Source: Jiangella rhizosphaerae
GTDB taxonomy: Bacteria; Actinomycetota; Actinomycetes; Jiangellales; Jiangellaceae
Direction of reading: 5' to 3'
Length of the DNA stretch: 64,000 nt
Assembly (NCBI RefSeq): GCF_003579925.1
Contig: NZ_QUAL01000190.1
Coordinates: 1-64,000, forward strand
Under the pieces are notes generated by a model. The model saw only the letters and a list, made by a program, of their open reading frames with translations. It searched no databases and was not told where the DNA came from. Positions within the stretch are counted from its first letter, which is position 1; the number at the start of each line of letters is the position of its first letter. The position numbers and the translations under genes were made by a program. Of the stretch, positions 9,331 through 18,446 are shown piece after piece.

Positions 9331-11985
9331 ATGGTCCTGGAATCCAAGATCCGCATACCGCGGCTGTCCGCGCACACCGTGCCGCGCCACCGGCTGCTCC
9401 ACGGCATCGAGGCCGCGGACGCCGCTGGTCAAGCCGTCACCGCGGTGTCCGCACCCGCGGGTGCGGGGAAGACGGTACTGCTGGCCCAGTGTGCCCGCCA
9501 GGCGCTGGCCCAGGGCCGATCCGCGGCCTGGCTGTCGCTGGACGCGGCCGACGACGATCCCGTGATTCTGTGGGCCGGGCTACTGGCCGCGTGCCGCCGT
9601 GCGGTGCGGGCCACCGACGCCGATGCGGCGGCCCGCATCTCAGAACTGGAATCGCAGACCGACCGGGTGGGCCCGGGGTTCCTGGCCGACTTCCTGGACA
9701 CGCTCGGATCGTTGACGACGCCGCTGTGGATCATGGTTGACGACGTCCATCTGATCCGGCCGGGCCCAGCTTTGGAGGTCCCGGCCCTCCTGCTGCGGAA
9801 CCGCCCCGCGCCCGTACGGCTGGTGCTGAGCGGCCGGTCCGACCCGCCGCTTCCGATACCGCGGCTGATCCTGGCCGGCGAGGCAACCGAACTCAGGGCG
9901 GCCGACCTCGCGTTCGATCACAAGGAGGCCGGCCAGCTACTCCGCCGCCACGGAATCCACCTTCCCGAGGAGGATCTGCGCCTGCTCCTCGACCGCACCG
10001 AGGGGTGGGCGGCGGGTCTGCGCCTGGCGGCATTGTCGCTGGCCTCGGAGCACGACCCCGCCGGCTACATCGCCCGGCTCGCCGGTGATGAACGGCCACT
10101 CGCGGACTACCTCGTCGCCGAAGTCCTCGCCACGCTGTCCCCCGACACCGTCGACCTGCTGATCGCGGTCTCGGTCGTCGACACCGTCGGCCCGGATCTG
10201 GCCGCCCGGCTCTCCGCCCGTCCCGACGCCGGAGCCACGCTGGATCGGCTCGCCCGCGAGAACGCGCTCGTCTATCACGTCGATCATGCGCCACCCTCGT
10301 ACCGGCTGCACGGACTGCTGCGGAGCTTCCTCGTGGCCGAGGGCAACCGCCGGGACACCGAGATCCACCGTCGCCACCACGCGCGGGCCGCCCGCTGGTT
10401 CGCCGCGCAGCGGCTCACGACGCAGGCGATCTCCCACGCCGTCGACGCGGGCGACTGGCCGTTCGTCGCTGAGTTGGCCCGGCGCGACGGTGTCAGCATG
10501 CTGCTGCGCGGCGACGGGCAGAGCCTCGCCACCGCCCTCCGGCTGCTTCCGGCCGGCTGCGGCGCCGACCCGGGGACTCAGCTGGTCGGCGCGCTGGCCG
10601 CGGTCGAGAACCACGACCTCGGCCGAGCCCGTCAGCATCTGGAGGACGCCGGTCGCCACGATGCCATGCGCACCGACCCTCACCTGCGCCACCTGCACGC
10701 CGCTGCGCTCATGGCCGAGGCGAGGTTCCGCGGCGACCGCACGTCCCGTGCCGCCGCGCTCGTGACCGCCGGCCGCACCCCATCGGGTCGGCCCGACGTC
10801 GAGCTCCTGACAACCGCCCAGCGGGGCGCGCTCAGGCTCTGGCTCGGCACCTACGCGGACGCGGTCACCGACCTCACCGCGGCCGTGCATCAGGCGCGGC
10901 GCACGGAGTATGCCGCCGCGACCCTGGAATGCCGGTCGTACCTTGCGCTGGCCCATTCGGCCCTGGGCGACTTCCGGGCCGCAGAGGACCAGGCCACCCT
11001 CGCCCTCGCCGTCGCCGCACGGCGCAACTGGAGCTCGTCGCCGCGGATGGTGCCGGCGTACCTGGTGGCGGCCTACGCGGCTTGGCAACGCCTGGAGAAC
11101 GACACCGTCTCCCGCTACGTCTCCCTCGCGGTCACGCTCGACGGCGACGTCGAACCGGAGCTCGGTCTCGCCGCCCGCCTCCTGGACGCGTCGCGAGCCT
11201 GTGACGTGACCGCGAACCGGCGCCAGGCGCTCCGTCTCCTGCACCACCAGTGGCCGCTCGGTGAGCCCGCGTTGCTGCCCACTCACGGCAGTGCGGTCTG
11301 CCTCACCGAACTGCAGACCGCCCTGTCGCTGGGCGATCGATATGACGCCGCCCAGGCGCTGACCCGGGCGGAACACCTCCTCGGCGACTGCGGAGACGTC
11401 CTCGTCATGCGTGCGCTCCTCCACGCCTCCCAAGGACGCCGTGCCGCACTGGAGACCGACCTGGCACCCATCCGCGCCGGAACGGCCTGCTTCCACTCGG
11501 CCGACGCCGAGCTGGCCGGGTGGCTCCTGCTGGCGGACGTGACAGCCGAGTCCGATGAGCCGTCACGTTCCCACGAGGCACTCGTCAGGGCGCTCGCCAT
11601 CGCCGCGCCCCGCCGGCATCTGCGCGGCATGCTCGCCGCGTCGCCACGAGTGATGTCGATGCTCGTACACGACGCCGGCCGGTTCGGCGAGCACGACGAC
11701 TTCGTCCACACGGTCCTCGCCGCCCGGCCGAAGCAGGCCGGACCATGGCCATCATCGATGTACGGCGAGAGCCTCACGGCCCGCGAACTCGACCTGCTCC
11801 GAGACCTTCCCTCACTGCTCTCCCTGGATGAGATCGCCGAGGCGCACGTCGTGAGCGTCAACACCGTCAAGACCCACCTCAAGGCCATCTACCGCAAGTT
11901 CGACGTCAGCAACCGCCGCCAAGCCGTCGGGCGCGCACGCGAGCTCGGCCTGCTGGGCGCGCCCCAGCGGGTCGACCGGCGATGA
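9331..11985 (+). CDS. MalT/LAL-type LuxR transcriptional regulator
   Basis: 884 residues. The N-terminal P-loop ATPase has Walker A APAGAGKTVLL around residue 45 and a Walker B-like LWIMVDDVHL. A long helical, TPR-like sensor domain follows, then a LuxR helix-turn-helix (LTARELDLLRDL, SVNTVKTHLKAIYRKF). Such proteins activate transcription after binding an inducer and ATP. The ATG at 9331 has GAGGAGGGGAC before it and lies 20 bp after the transporter, so it is probably co-transcribed with the ADI operon and may regulate it. It is a paralogue of the truncated regulator at the left edge. Confidence 0.9.
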   Translation: MVLESKIRIPRLSAHTVPRHRLLHGIEAADAAGQAVTAVSAPAGAGKTVLLAQCARQALAQGRSAAWLSLDAADDDPVILWAGLLAACRRAVRATDADAAARISELESQTDRVGPGFLADFLDTLGSLTTPLWIMVDDVHLIRPGPALEVPALLLRNRPAPVRLVLSGRSDPPLPIPRLILAGEATELRAADLAFDHKEAGQLLRRHGIHLPEEDLRLLLDRTEGWAAGLRLAALSLASEHDPAGYIARLAGDERPLADYLVAEVLATLSPDTVDLLIAVSVVDTVGPDLAARLSARPDAGATLDRLARENALVYHVDHAPPSYRLHGLLRSFLVAEGNRRDTEIHRRHHARAARWFAAQRLTTQAISHAVDAGDWPFVAELARRDGVSMLLRGDGQSLATALRLLPAGCGADPGTQLVGALAAVENHDLGRARQHLEDAGRHDAMRTDPHLRHLHAAALMAEARFRGDRTSRAAALVTAGRTPSGRPDVELLTTAQRGALRLWLGTYADAVTDLTAAVHQARRTEYAAATLECRSYLALAHSALGDFRAAEDQATLALAVAARRNWSSSPRMVPAYLVAAYAAWQRLENDTVSRYVSLAVTLDGDVEPELGLAARLLDASRACDVTANRRQALRLLHHQWPLGEPALLPTHGSAVCLTELQTALSLGDRYDAAQALTRAEHLLGDCGDVLVMRALLHASQGRRAALETDLAPIRAGTACFHSADAELAGWLLLADVTAESDEPSRSHEALVRALAIAAPRRHLRGMLAASPRVMSMLVHDAGRFGEHDDFVHTVLAARPKQAGPWPSSMYGESLTARELDLLRDLPSLLSLDEIAEAHVVSVNTVKTHLKAIYRKFDVSNRRQAVGRARELGLLGAPQRVDRR

Positions 11986-12075
11986 CTGACGTGCCGTGGT
12001 CCGCTCGGGAGTTCATCGCATCAGGGCGCCACGTCCGAGAAACCCACCCGCCTGCGATCTTGTGCGGTCGACGGG

Positions 12076-13048
12076 CTACGGCCGGCCGAGGCTGATGATG
12101 GTCTTGCCCGTGGGGCGTTCGGTGGGGTTGAGTGCGGCGACGGCCTCGTCGAGCGGGCATACCGCGCCGATGCCGGTACGCAGCGTCCACGGAGCGGTAC
12201 CCGATGTCGCCGCCGATGACGTCGAACACGAGATTCACCGGCCCGGCCGAGGTCAGGTCGCCGGTTGTGAGCCGGCGTTGGTCGTGCCGGTGGGAGGGTC
12301 GCGGGGGTTCGCGATGGAGCCGACATCGTGCCGACGGCCACGCGCGCGGCTGTGGCCCCCTCACCGTGCCGACGAACCCAGCCGTGTGGTGCCAGTCAGG
12401 CCGGGCGCACCGGTCTTGTCGCCGTCGACCCCGCGGTGCCGATGACGACGAGCCGCAGGCCGCTGATGGGGGAGGGATCCGGGTAGCCAGGACGACGCGG
12501 ATCCCTCACCCATCCAGGCCGCGAAAGCACCACCTGCCGACCGCGACACCGCGACGACGACACCGCCACCATGACCACCACACCACGACACACACCCCAC
12601 GCATTCATCGGCATCCCCCAGGCCGCAGCGCCGGCAATCTCGGCGTCGGCTAACAGTCGGTCTCCAGGTCGACGAACTCGTGCGCTCCGAACCCGAGGGC
12701 GGTCTCTCTGTCCGCGGTGCGGCCGGTGCCGATGACGTAAGCGCCCGATTCGCGCGCGAGCTGCGTCGCGACGGACCCGACCCCGCCGGCCGCACCGTGC
12801 ACCAGCACGCTCTCACCGAGCTGCAGGCGACCGTGGTCGAAGAGGCCCTGCCAGGCGGTGAGGCCCGAAATCGGCAGGCTGGCCGCGGTGACGAAATCGA
12901 TGTCGGCCGGGAGCGGAGCGAGGTTCCGGGCCTCGACGGCCACGAGCTCGGCGAGCGTGCCGTTGCGGGCCCAGTCGGCGAGGCCGAACACGCGCTGTCC
13001 GACGGCGAGGCCGGTGGTGCCGTATCCGAGTGCGGCGACGACGCGCTC
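12076..13048 (-). pseudogene. Decayed MDR-type NADPH:quinone oxidoreductase, in several pieces
   Basis: Three reading-frame pieces of one zinc-independent medium-chain dehydrogenase/reductase can be read on the minus strand. 13048-12650 gives the central nucleotide-binding part (SVLVHGAAGGVGSVATQLA). Near 12275-12190 is VNLVFDVIGGDIGYRS. 12190-12076 gives the C-terminus (LDEAVAALNPTERPTGKTII, then stop). The N-terminus is missing, the first piece ends in a TAG, the frames differ, and about 375 bp of unrelated sequence separates pieces that should nearly touch. No functional protein is possible. Confidence 0.8.
12276..12649. other. Unidentified insert splitting the MDR pseudogene
   Basis: About 375 bp lie between two pieces of the MDR oxidoreductase that are normally contiguous. 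Part of it (about 12535-12605) is an AC-rich run on the plus strand unlike its neighbours. No open frame here looks coding, and I see no clear terminal inverted repeats or target duplication, so calling it an insertion element is not supported. It may be a degenerate inserted fragment or rearranged neighbouring sequence. Confidence 0.35.
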
Positions 13049-13082
13049 ACGCCGCCACTATGCAGGCCCTTCCAGGCCGGTG

Positions 13083-13862
13083 CTACCGGGCGTCCGTCGT
13101 CCGCAGGTAGGTCACGGTGGGCGCGCCGGTGTGCGGCGAGGTCTCGACGACAGTGTCGACGCCGTAGATCTGCCGGATGAGCGCATCGGTGAGGACGGCG
13201 CCGGGTGCGCCCGCGGCCGCGACCCTGCCGTCGTGCAGGACGACGAGGCGGTCGCAGTACCGGGCGGCGAGGTCGAGGTCGTGCAGCGCGGTGACCACGG
13301 TGAGGTCGAGCCGGCGCAGCAAGGTGAGCACGTCGAGCTGGTAGCGGATGTCCAGGTGGTTGGTCGGCTCGTCGAGGACGATGACGGCCGGTTCCTGGGC
13401 GAGCGCGCGGGCGAGCTGGGTGCGTTGCCGTTCGCCGCCGGACAGGGTGCGCCACGACCGCGTCCGCAGCGCGGTCAGGCCGGTGAGGTCGAGGGCACGC
13501 TCGATGGCCGCGCGGTCCGCGGCGTCCAGCGGGGCGAACCGGCCGCGGTGCGGGGTGCGGCCCAGCGCGACCGCGTCGGACACGGTGAGGTCGGTGTGCG
13601 CCTCGGGTGACTGCTCGACGATGGCCAGCCGCCGGGCGACGATCCGCCGCGGCAGGGTGTGCAGCGGTGTCCCGTCGAGCGTGACGGTGCCGCGATCCGG
13701 GCGTCGCAGTCCGGCGAGCAGCCGCAGCAGCGACGTCTTGCCGGCGCCGTTCGGGCCCAGGACGCCCAGCATCTCCCCCGGCCGCGCCGTCACGTCGACG
13801 CCGTCGAGGATCGTCACGCCGCCCGCCGACCAGGCGAGGTCGTGTGCCGCGAGCAGGGTCAC
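13083..13862 (-). CDS. FecE/BtuD-type ABC transporter ATP-binding protein
   Basis: 259 residues: Walker A GPNGAGKTSLLRLL near residue 40, signature LSGGERQR, Walker B VIVLDEPTNHLD, and the switch histidine in ALHDLDLA. It powers uptake of siderophore, haem or cobalamin-type ligands through the neighbouring permease. The GTG start at 13862 overlaps the permease stop (GTGA), the same junction found at every boundary in this operon. It is the last gene of a four-gene minus-strand operon. Confidence 0.9.
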   Translation of the reverse strand: MTLLAAHDLAWSAGGVTILDGVDVTARPGEMLGVLGPNGAGKTSLLRLLAGLRRPDRGTVTLDGTPLHTLPRRIVARRLAIVEQSPEAHTDLTVSDAVALGRTPHRGRFAPLDAADRAAIERALDLTGLTALRTRSWRTLSGGERQRTQLARALAQEPAVIVLDEPTNHLDIRYQLDVLTLLRRLDLTVVTALHDLDLAARYCDRLVVLHDGRVAAAGAPGAVLTDALIRQIYGVDTVVETSPHTGAPTVTYLRTTDAR

Positions 13863-14917
13863 GGCCGGCCCGCCTTTCGCAGGACGAGGGCGAACGCGGG
13901 CGCGCCGAGCAGTGCGGTGATCACGCCGACGGGAACCTCGTGCGGGGTGAACGCCGAGCGCGCGAACGTGTCGACCCAGACGAGGAAGGTCGCGCCGACG
14001 AGCGCGGCGAGCGGCAGCAGCAGCCGGTGCCCGGGCCCGGCCAGCAGGCGGACGACGTGCGGGACGAGCAGGCCGATGAAGCCGATGGCGCCCGACGCGG
14101 CCACCGCGGCGGCCGTGATGAGCGCGGCGAGGACCATGAGCGCCGCCCGGGCCCGGGCGACGTCGATGCCCAGCGACGCCGCGGTATCCCACCCGAACGT
14201 GAAGGCGTCCAGCGCCCCGGCGTACAGCAGGCAGATCAGCGTCGCGGGGACGATCACCGCGGCGGCCGCGGCCAGCGGCTCCCACCGGGCGCCGCTCAGC
14301 GATCCCAGCAGCCAGTAGGTGAAGCCGCGGGTGGCGTCGGCGTCGCCGTCGAGCATGAGCACGAGCGAGGTGATGGCCGAGAAGAACTGCGAGACGAGCA
14401 CGCCGGTGAGGACGACCCGCGCGGGGTCGGCCACCCGGCCGCCCCCGATGAGCAGCAGCACGATCCCGAACGCCGCCAGCGCCCCGGCGAACGCGCCGGT
14501 CGACAGCGTCACCGCGCCGGCGCCCACGCCGAGGACCATCACCGCGACCGCGCCCGTGGACGCGCCGGAGGACACTCCGAGCAGGTAGGGCTCGGCGAGC
14601 GGGTTGCGGGTGACCGACTGCAGGACCGCGCCGGAGACGGACAGGCCGGCGCCCACCGTCGCCGCCAGCAGGACGCGCGGCAGCCGCGACTCCCAGATCA
14701 GCGAGTCGATCAGCGGCGGCACGGGCGGCGACGGCGCCAGCGCCCCCAGCCCGGCGTGGCGCAGCATGACGCCGAGCACGTCGGCCGGCCCGATCTGCGC
14801 CGTGCCGACAAACGCGGCGACCACGACCGAGACGGCCAGCGCGGCGGCACTCGCGACCACGACGACGGGCGGGCGCACCGTCCGGCCGGGCCGGCGGACG
14901 GCTCCGCGCGACCTCAC
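13859..14917 (-). CDS. FecCD-type ABC transporter permease
   Basis: 352 residues with about 9-10 membrane segments. FecCD landmarks include ESRLPRVLLAATVGAGLSVS, GAVLQSVTRNPLAEPYLLG and the late GFIGLLVPHVVR. It forms the inner-membrane channel for metal-chelate or vitamin uptake. The GTG at 14917 overlaps the methyltransferase stop; a longer upstream frame is shadow sequence. Ligand not determinable. Confidence 0.9.
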   Translation of the reverse strand: MRSRGAVRRPGRTVRPPVVVVASAAALAVSVVVAAFVGTAQIGPADVLGVMLRHAGLGALAPSPPVPPLIDSLIWESRLPRVLLAATVGAGLSVSGAVLQSVTRNPLAEPYLLGVSSGASTGAVAVMVLGVGAGAVTLSTGAFAGALAAFGIVLLLIGGGRVADPARVVLTGVLVSQFFSAITSLVLMLDGDADATRGFTYWLLGSLSGARWEPLAAAAAVIVPATLICLLYAGALDAFTFGWDTAASLGIDVARARAALMVLAALITAAAVAASGAIGFIGLLVPHVVRLLAGPGHRLLLPLAALVGATFLVWVDTFARSAFTPHEVPVGVITALLGAPAFALVLRKAGRP

Positions 14918-15744
14918 CGCCGGGCGAGGACGACGACGTCGTCGTAGTGCCGCCACACCGTCCCGGTCTCGGCGAACCCGGCGGTGGCCAGCGCCTGCAG
15001 GTGCAGCTCGAGCGGCGCGTGCGGAGTCGGAGGCCGGTCGGCGAACCGGCGTTCCCGCTCGGCGAGGTGCCGGCCGAACTCGGGCACGGCGACGGCGCCG
15101 GCCCACCACTCGTCCCAGGTCGGCACGCCCCGCTCGTGTGCGGCGCGTTGCGTGCGGGCGTCGTCGGCCGCGGCCGCCGCGGTGAGGAACGGCTGGGTCC
15201 GCGGGTCGTAGCGGAGGTGGTCGGCGTTGAGGAACACCGCGTCCGGCGGCAGCAGCGCACCGAGCGTGCCGTACAGGGCCACGAGCTGCGCCGGCTCCAG
15301 CCAGTGCAACGCCGTCGAGGACACGACGGCCCGCACCGGGCCGCCGTCCGCGGGGAGCCGCCGCTCCCAGCCCGGCGCGGCGAGGTCGGCGTCGACCGGG
15401 GTGAACCGGTCGCCGTGCCGCCCGCCGACCCATGCGGCGGCGATCGCCAGCAACACCGGGTCGTAGTCGATCCCGATCACCCGCGCGGCGGGCAGCCGGT
15501 CGAGGACACGCGCGGACAGGCTCCCCGGGCCGCAGGCGAGGTCGAGGACCGTGAGGCCGGCGCCGTCGTCGCCGAGGTCGGCGGACGTCGCGCAGTGCCG
15601 GGCCACGACGTCCAGGACGATGTCGAAGCGCTGCTCCCGGTGGTTGATGTAGGCCGCCTGCTGGTCGTCCCAGGCCCGGACGAGCGCGTCGACGGCGGCC
15701 GTCGTGCCGGCGGCGCTCACCATGACATCAGTCGGTCGGCTCAC
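14914..15744 (-). CDS. Class I SAM-dependent methyltransferase within the ABC uptake operon
   Basis: 276 residues. The SAM-binding motif is LTVLDLACGPGSLSARVL, followed by the acidic VIGIDYDP and later VVSSTALHWLEP. The GTG at 15744 was chosen because it overlaps the stop of the binding protein (GTGA), as at the other junctions of this operon; an ATG 21 bp further in is the alternative. Its presence between binding protein and permease suggests that the imported ligand, or a biosynthetic precursor of it, is methylated, which is inference. Confidence 0.8.
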   Translation of the reverse strand: MSRPTDVMVSAAGTTAAVDALVRAWDDQQAAYINHREQRFDIVLDVVARHCATSADLGDDGAGLTVLDLACGPGSLSARVLDRLPAARVIGIDYDPVLLAIAAAWVGGRHGDRFTPVDADLAAPGWERRLPADGGPVRAVVSSTALHWLEPAQLVALYGTLGALLPPDAVFLNADHLRYDPRTQPFLTAAAAADDARTQRAAHERGVPTWDEWWAGAVAVPEFGRHLAERERRFADRPPTPHAPLELHLQALATAGFAETGTVWRHYDDVVVLARR

Positions 15745-16865
15745 GCGGCGCTGCCTCCTTCGCTCGACTCGATCATCGGCCTCGACCGACGACTCGGCGA
15801 AGCCTCCGGCCCCGCGTCGCCGTCGGTGCCGCGTGAGCCTCCCTGCGCGAACCCCAGCTCGACCAGGCCCTCGGCGACCGCCGGGATCGCCTCGACGCTG
15901 TGGATGGACGGGTCCATGTACTGGCCGGGGACGACGATGAAGCGGTCGTTCCGCACGGCCTCCATCGTCGAGGTCAGCGGGTCGCTCTTCAGGAAGTCGA
16001 TCTTCTCCTGGGCCGTGTCGCCCGGATACCCACGGGTCAGGTCGGCCAGCACGATGACGTCGGGGTTCCGCGCCGCCACCTCGTCCCAGCTGACCTCCGG
16101 CCATTTCGTCGACGCGTCGGCGAACACGTTCTGCGCGCCGAGCAGCTCCGTCACCGTCTGCGGCAGCCCGCCCGGCCCCGCCACCGAGGGCGTCGACGCG
16201 TCCGCCGCCGTCGAGTAGAACCACACCAGCCGGGGCGACCCGGTGATCGCCTCGGCCGTCGCCAGGCCGTCGTCGATCACCGCCTGCTGCTGCGCCACCA
16301 GCTCCCGCCCCGCCGCCGGTACGTCGAAGATCTCCGCGATCGCCTCGATCTCCGCCAGCAGCATCTCGAACGTCGCGCCGCCCTCGACCGCCTCGTGGTA
16401 CGTGCAGTCGAACTCGGTCAGGTACGTCGGGATGCCCAGCTCCTGCAGCTCGGCCCGCTCGCCGGCGTTCTCCGCGGTGAGGAACGAGGCGAACGACGAG
16501 TACACGAAGTCAGGCTGCGCCTCGAGCAGCGTCTCGTGCTTCAGCAGCCCGTCGGTGAGCAGCGGGATGTCGTCGTACTCGGCCTGGATGTCCGCCGGCA
16601 CCGGGTCGGTCTCGTAGGCGGTCCCGACGACGCGGCCGGCCAGCCCGAGCCGGATCAGGATCTCCGTCGCCGATTGGTTCAGCGACACCGCCCGCGTCGG
16701 CGCCCGCTCGACCGTCGCCTCGACGTCGCAGTTCTCGTAGGTGAGCGGATACACCGTGGACCCCTCGCCCGTCGCGGCGGCGGTCGACCCCGCGTCCGCC
16801 GCCGGCTCCGACGCGCACCCGGCAAGCGCCAGACCAGCCGTACCAATAGCGACAATCGTTCTCAT
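15741..16865 (-). CDS. Lipoprotein substrate-binding protein of FecCD-type ABC transporter
   Basis: 374 residues from the ATG at 16865. A short charged start, a hydrophobic stretch and the lipobox LALAGC mark an exported lipoprotein. The mature part carries the periplasmic-binding signature (APTRAVSLNQSATEILIRLG, later NPDVIVLADL) of the TroA/BtuF/FepB class. It captures the ligand and hands it to the permease. The C-terminal 30 residues are Ser/Arg-rich and unlike the family. First gene of the operon; no ribosome site is obvious. Confidence 0.85.
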   Translation of the reverse strand: MRTIVAIGTAGLALAGCASEPAADAGSTAAATGEGSTVYPLTYENCDVEATVERAPTRAVSLNQSATEILIRLGLAGRVVGTAYETDPVPADIQAEYDDIPLLTDGLLKHETLLEAQPDFVYSSFASFLTAENAGERAELQELGIPTYLTEFDCTYHEAVEGGATFEMLLAEIEAIAEIFDVPAAGRELVAQQQAVIDDGLATAEAITGSPRLVWFYSTAADASTPSVAGPGGLPQTVTELLGAQNVFADASTKWPEVSWDEVAARNPDVIVLADLTRGYPGDTAQEKIDFLKSDPLTSTMEAVRNDRFIVVPGQYMDPSIHSVEAIPAVAEGLVELGFAQGGSRGTDGDAGPEASPSRRSRPMIESSEGGSAA

Positions 16866-16912
16866 TCGCACGCAGGCACCATACACCAGGCCGCCGACGC
16901 CCGAGGCGGGTC

Positions 16913-17110
16913 TCCGGCCGCCTCGACGACCACTGGTCAGAAATGCTCGGCGGCCTCGTGCTGGCCCGCTGCGACGACGACACCACGTCGCTGACCGGAG
17001 CCGTCACCGACCAGACGCAGCTCCACGGCGTGCTCGCCACGATTCGCGACCTTGGTGTTCCCCTGATGTCGCTCGGGCGCGACTGGCCAGGCAACGGCGA
17101 GGACCGCTGG
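16913..17110 (+). pseudogene. Possible remnant of a short conserved actinobacterial protein
   Basis: In one frame the sequence reads GRLDDHWSEMLGGLVLARC then DQTQLHGVLATIRDLGVPLM, which looks like a coherent protein fragment (the TDQTQLHGVL-LRDLGVPL pattern occurs in small actinobacterial proteins). There is no good start or ribosome site upstream, and the frame degenerates after about 17110. The rest of 16866-17376 holds only the promoter at 17174. Tentative. Confidence 0.3.
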
Positions 17111-17173
17111 CCGAGCCAGACGTCACGCTTCATTACCGCAGGTCACATCCGATGTTTGGTCCGAACCACGCGG

Positions 17174-17202
17174 TTGCCACCTCTCCCGGACGGGTCTAGG
17201 GT
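17174..17202 (+). promoter_or_regulatory. Sigma-70-like promoter for the secreted protein gene
   Basis: TTGCCA (17174-17179) and TAGGGT (17197-17202) are separated by exactly 17 bp, a good housekeeping promoter match for an actinobacterium. It lies about 170 bp upstream of the start at 17377, implying a long GC-rich leader with several potential hairpins. Confidence 0.5.
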
Positions 17203-17376
17203 CGCCCGCGGAGGGACCGGCGTAGGGGGCACGGGCCGGTGTTCCCGCCCGGCCGGGGGGCATGAGATTCCACAGACGCGGACGCGCGCGTGCACCACCG
17301 GCGCGATCCACGATCGATCCGCAGGGCTCATCCGCAGCACACACGTGGACATCCATGACATCCAACGGGGGATGAC

Positions 17377-17861
17377 ATGAAGCGCATCATCATCGTCCTG
17401 GTGGCCGTACTCGGGCTGCTCGGACTGGTCAGCACACCGGCCGTGGCGCAGGCGGCCACTTCATCACCGGCGGGGGCAACGCGCCGCAGTGTTTCGACAT
17501 CGGCACGCAGGTGGTCTGCTCCGGCAAGGTCGCCGGTCTCGGCGGCACCACCTTCGAGATCACCGTCGAAGCGACCGGCATCGCCAGCGTCGTCTGCATC
17601 AACCCGGCCGGCAACCGCGCCCCCGGGCAGGACACCGAGGTGACGGTGTCCGGCACGACGACACCGCTGCCCACGCCGCGGAACGGGCAGTTCGTGTTCA
17701 GTCTCACGAGCGACGACCCCGAGCCGCTGCCGCCGACGCCCACCTGCCCGAACGCGCAGTGGACACCGGACATCGTCGACGTGACCTTCACGGAGGCCAC
17801 GCTGACGCTGCTCGAGGACGGCATGGTCTCCGACGTGGTGACCGTGCCGGTCTCGTCGTGA
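17377..17861 (+). pseudogene. Small secreted protein, frameshifted after its signal peptide
   Basis: The ATG at 17377 starts a clear signal peptide (MKRIIIVLVAVLGLLGLVST, ending AQA). That frame then becomes Ser/Arg/Ala-rich nonsense. The sensible mature protein continues in the -1 frame from about 17456: HFITGGGNAPQCFDIGTQVV, then SGKVAGLGGTTFEI, to the stop at 17861, with paired cysteines. One missing base would explain this; a programmed frameshift is less likely. Full length would be about 160 residues. A strong hairpin follows the stop. Confidence 0.7.
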
Positions 17862-17885
17862 CCTCGTAGTCCGATCGACCAGCCA

Positions 17886-17911
17886 GGGGTCGGGCCCGCA
17901 GGCCCGGCCCC
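17886..17911 (+). terminator. GC-rich terminator-like hairpin
   Basis: GGGGTCGGGCC, a CGCA loop and GGCCCGGCCCC form an 11-bp stem with one G-U pair, 25 bp after the stop of the secreted-protein gene. The run after it is short (CTCT), as is usual in high-GC actinobacteria. Confidence 0.7.
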
Positions 17912-18143
17912 CTCTAAGCGTGGCGTCAGGTGCGGCTGGGTGCCGACGGTGACCGGGTGCGCACTGCACCGGCAGAACTTCGGCGCGATCCTCGGCTGGG
18001 TCACACACCTGCAGTCGACCGTCGGGCGGTCGCCACCAGGCGTCGTTGATCTTCGAGGACTTCGTGCGGACCGCGCACCTGCGCCAAACGGAACCTGGAT
18101 CGCGGTTCGCACGGCTGGGATGATCGAAACAGCCTCCGACCTG

Positions 18144-18191
18144 GGTGGGCGATCCTGGGATCGAACCAGTGACCTCTTCGGTGTGAACGAC
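18144..18191 (-). other. tRNA-Val(CAC) 3'-half: attachment-site-like scar
   Basis: Read on the minus strand, the segment goes from the anticodon loop TTCACAC (anticodon CAC, valine) through stem CGAAG, the variable loop AGGTC, T-arm ACTGGTTCGATCCCAG and acceptor strand ATCGCCC to ACC. The 5' half is absent: upstream sequence does not pair with the anticodon stem and has no D-arm. One base at the foot of the T-stem differs from canonical tRNA-Val. A 3'-half tRNA copy of about 45 bp is what integrated plasmids and phages leave at one end. No integrase remains beside it, and the rest of 17862-18446 shows no gene. Confidence 0.7.
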
Positions 18192-18446
18192 GAACCCACA
18201 CCTCGCCCACCTCGGTCGAATCGAGTCGCCGCAGGTCAGAGGCCTAGGCCCGCCAGGCCTGGCCCTGGCTGACGCAGCCTCACGAGCAAGATCGGCACAC
18301 AGATGGCACACGATCTTGTGCCTCCGGCGCTGGTCTGCCCCGTCGCTCGACGCAAACCAGCCACCGCAGGTTTGGCCCCGGTGCGCGGATCACGCGGTGG
18401 GCCGCGCCGGCCGACCGGCTGTGTCCCGGCATGCCACCCTCTTCGA

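Noticed and set aside
12361-13455. 364-codon minus-strand frame across the MDR pseudogene and ATPase end
   Set aside because: Composition is Arg/Pro/Ser-rich and it mixes antisense of unrelated genes; the MDR fragments are in other frames.
13083-16865. Naming the ABC operon as cobalamin, haem or F420-precursor uptake
   Set aside because: The binding protein and permease only identify the FecCD class; nothing in the window fixes the ligand.
18144-18210. A complete tRNA gene
   Set aside because: The D-arm and the 5' anticodon stem strand cannot be formed from the upstream sequence; only the 3' half is present.
17328-18311. Minus-strand open frame of 327 codons running through the tRNA fragment
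   Set aside because: It translates a tRNA sequence (VHTEEVTGSIPGSPT) and the antisense of the secreted protein gene; a typical false prediction.
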